A stretch of DNA of 64,000 bases from positions 142,066 to 206,065 of the forward strand of contig NZHC01000076.1 in the NCBI GenBank assembly GCA_002689655.1, written 5' to 3'. The notes below the pieces were generated by a model, which saw only the letters and a program-made list of their open reading frames with translations, was not told the origin of the DNA and did no database searches. Shown here piece by piece: positions 63,643 through 64,000 of this stretch. This stretch comes from Rhodopirellula sp. (GTDB lineage Bacteria; Planctomycetota; Planctomycetia; Pirellulales; Pirellulaceae). Made by a program: the position numbers and the translations under genes. The stretch's first letter is position 1, and each line of letters opens with the position of its first letter.

Positions 63643-64000
63643 TTATTTGAGTCCATAAACAGGCGTCAACTCTAACGATAACTGCAGGCGTTTCGCCTCC
63701 TCTGCTTGGCCTGACGCTCGCAACTTATTCAGCAACAAACGACTCGGGCCGGTCTGCATTGCCATAGGCAACGCCGCTATTTGCTTCTCCCAAGTTGCTC
63801 GCAGCGCAGCGACCTGCGGCGGCGGCGTAACGCGCCACGACAGAATCCGTGCAAGCTGTGAGATGTCTTTCGATGTCTCGGAATCTTTCACCAGTTCGTT
63901 GATGATCTGCAAACCTTGATTGCGCGCTGCAGAGGAGAGCAACCAGCTTGCCGCCACGAGTCTTACAGCGGCAGAAGAGTCCTGAGCTCTTTCCTTTGCA
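63643..64000 (-). CDS. Helical protein of unknown function (5' partial, 3' end in window)
   Basis: The frame is open to the right edge of the window (residues ...AKERAQDSSAAVRLVAAS upstream of an internal GTG at 63957), so only the C-terminal 118 residues are seen. It is Ala/Leu-rich and helical, ending KRLQLSLELTPVYGLK. This resembles the tail of a TPR/HEAT-type protein, but no family can be named. Confidence 0.6.
   Translation of the reverse strand, partial: AKERAQDSSAAVRLVAASWLLSSAARNQGLQIINELVKDSETSKDISQLARILSWRVTPPPQVAALRATWEKQIAALPMAMQTGPSRLLLNKLRASGQAEEAKRLQLSLELTPVYGLK

Overview
The window reads as chromosomal DNA of a planctomycete, most likely a marine member of the Pirellulales. 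This is inferred from gene content rather than from a marker tree. The typical planctomycetal elements are a Tat-exported Gfo/Idh/MocA oxidoreductase, very large secreted PQQ-propeller and cytochrome c/DUF6797 proteins, a DUF4159-MoxR-DUF58-BatA block, a kelch-SSS fusion in a sialic acid operon, and many secreted proteins of unknown function. I found no rRNA, tRNA, CRISPR array, prophage or intact insertion sequence.

Layout. 1-4.3 kb (+): the end of a sigma-54 activator, then an ergothioneine block egtD-DUF427-egtB-DUF427. 4.4-10.9 kb (-): a four-gene operon of a DinB-like protein, a HEAT-type protein, an 85-residue helical protein and a 1316-residue membrane FtsK/EssC-like ATPase. This is the best candidate for an uncharacterised system. 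11.3-15.8 kb: a LemA-like protein, a serine esterase, an msrA copy broken by a frameshift and an amber codon, recJ and rpmG. 16-27.3 kb: DUF4159 protein (-) facing moxR, DUF58, a BatA-like protein and a large MMPL/RND exporter (+), closed by a bidirectional terminator.

27.3-35.3 kb (-): a DNA methyltransferase fused to a GIY-YIG-like domain, followed closely by a sialic acid catabolic operon (lyase, mutarotase-like kelch domain fused to a sodium symporter, AGE-family epimerase) and a Gfo/Idh/MocA oxidoreductase. 35.4-44.1 kb (-): three secreted proteins, namely a PQQ propeller with an inserted methyltransferase-like domain, an unknown protein, and a cytochrome c/blue copper fusion. 44.6-53.1 kb (+): a complete ligase-associated DNA damage cluster of six genes (radical SAM, UdgX fusion, MBL-fold exonuclease, ATP-dependent ligase, DEXH helicase, PdeM phosphoesterase). 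Five of the six are joined by overlapping stop and start codons. A DEDDh exonuclease with a BRCT domain follows.

54.6-64 kb: a secreted lipase-like hydrolase, a TraB/DUF5682-like protein behind a good sigma-70 promoter, a secreted unknown protein, bioF, a HIT hydrolase, a HEAT-repeat protein, a secreted endonuclease/exonuclease/phosphatase-fold protein, and the 3' end of one more gene.

How the genes work together. EgtD and EgtB would make the ergothioneine precursor. The sialic acid genes would equilibrate sialic acid anomers outside the membrane, import the sugar, cleave it to ManNAc and convert that to GlcNAc. The 44.6-53.1 kb genes form one translationally coupled DNA repair operon. The DUF4159/MoxR/DUF58/BatA genes are a chaperone-VWA module of the envelope.
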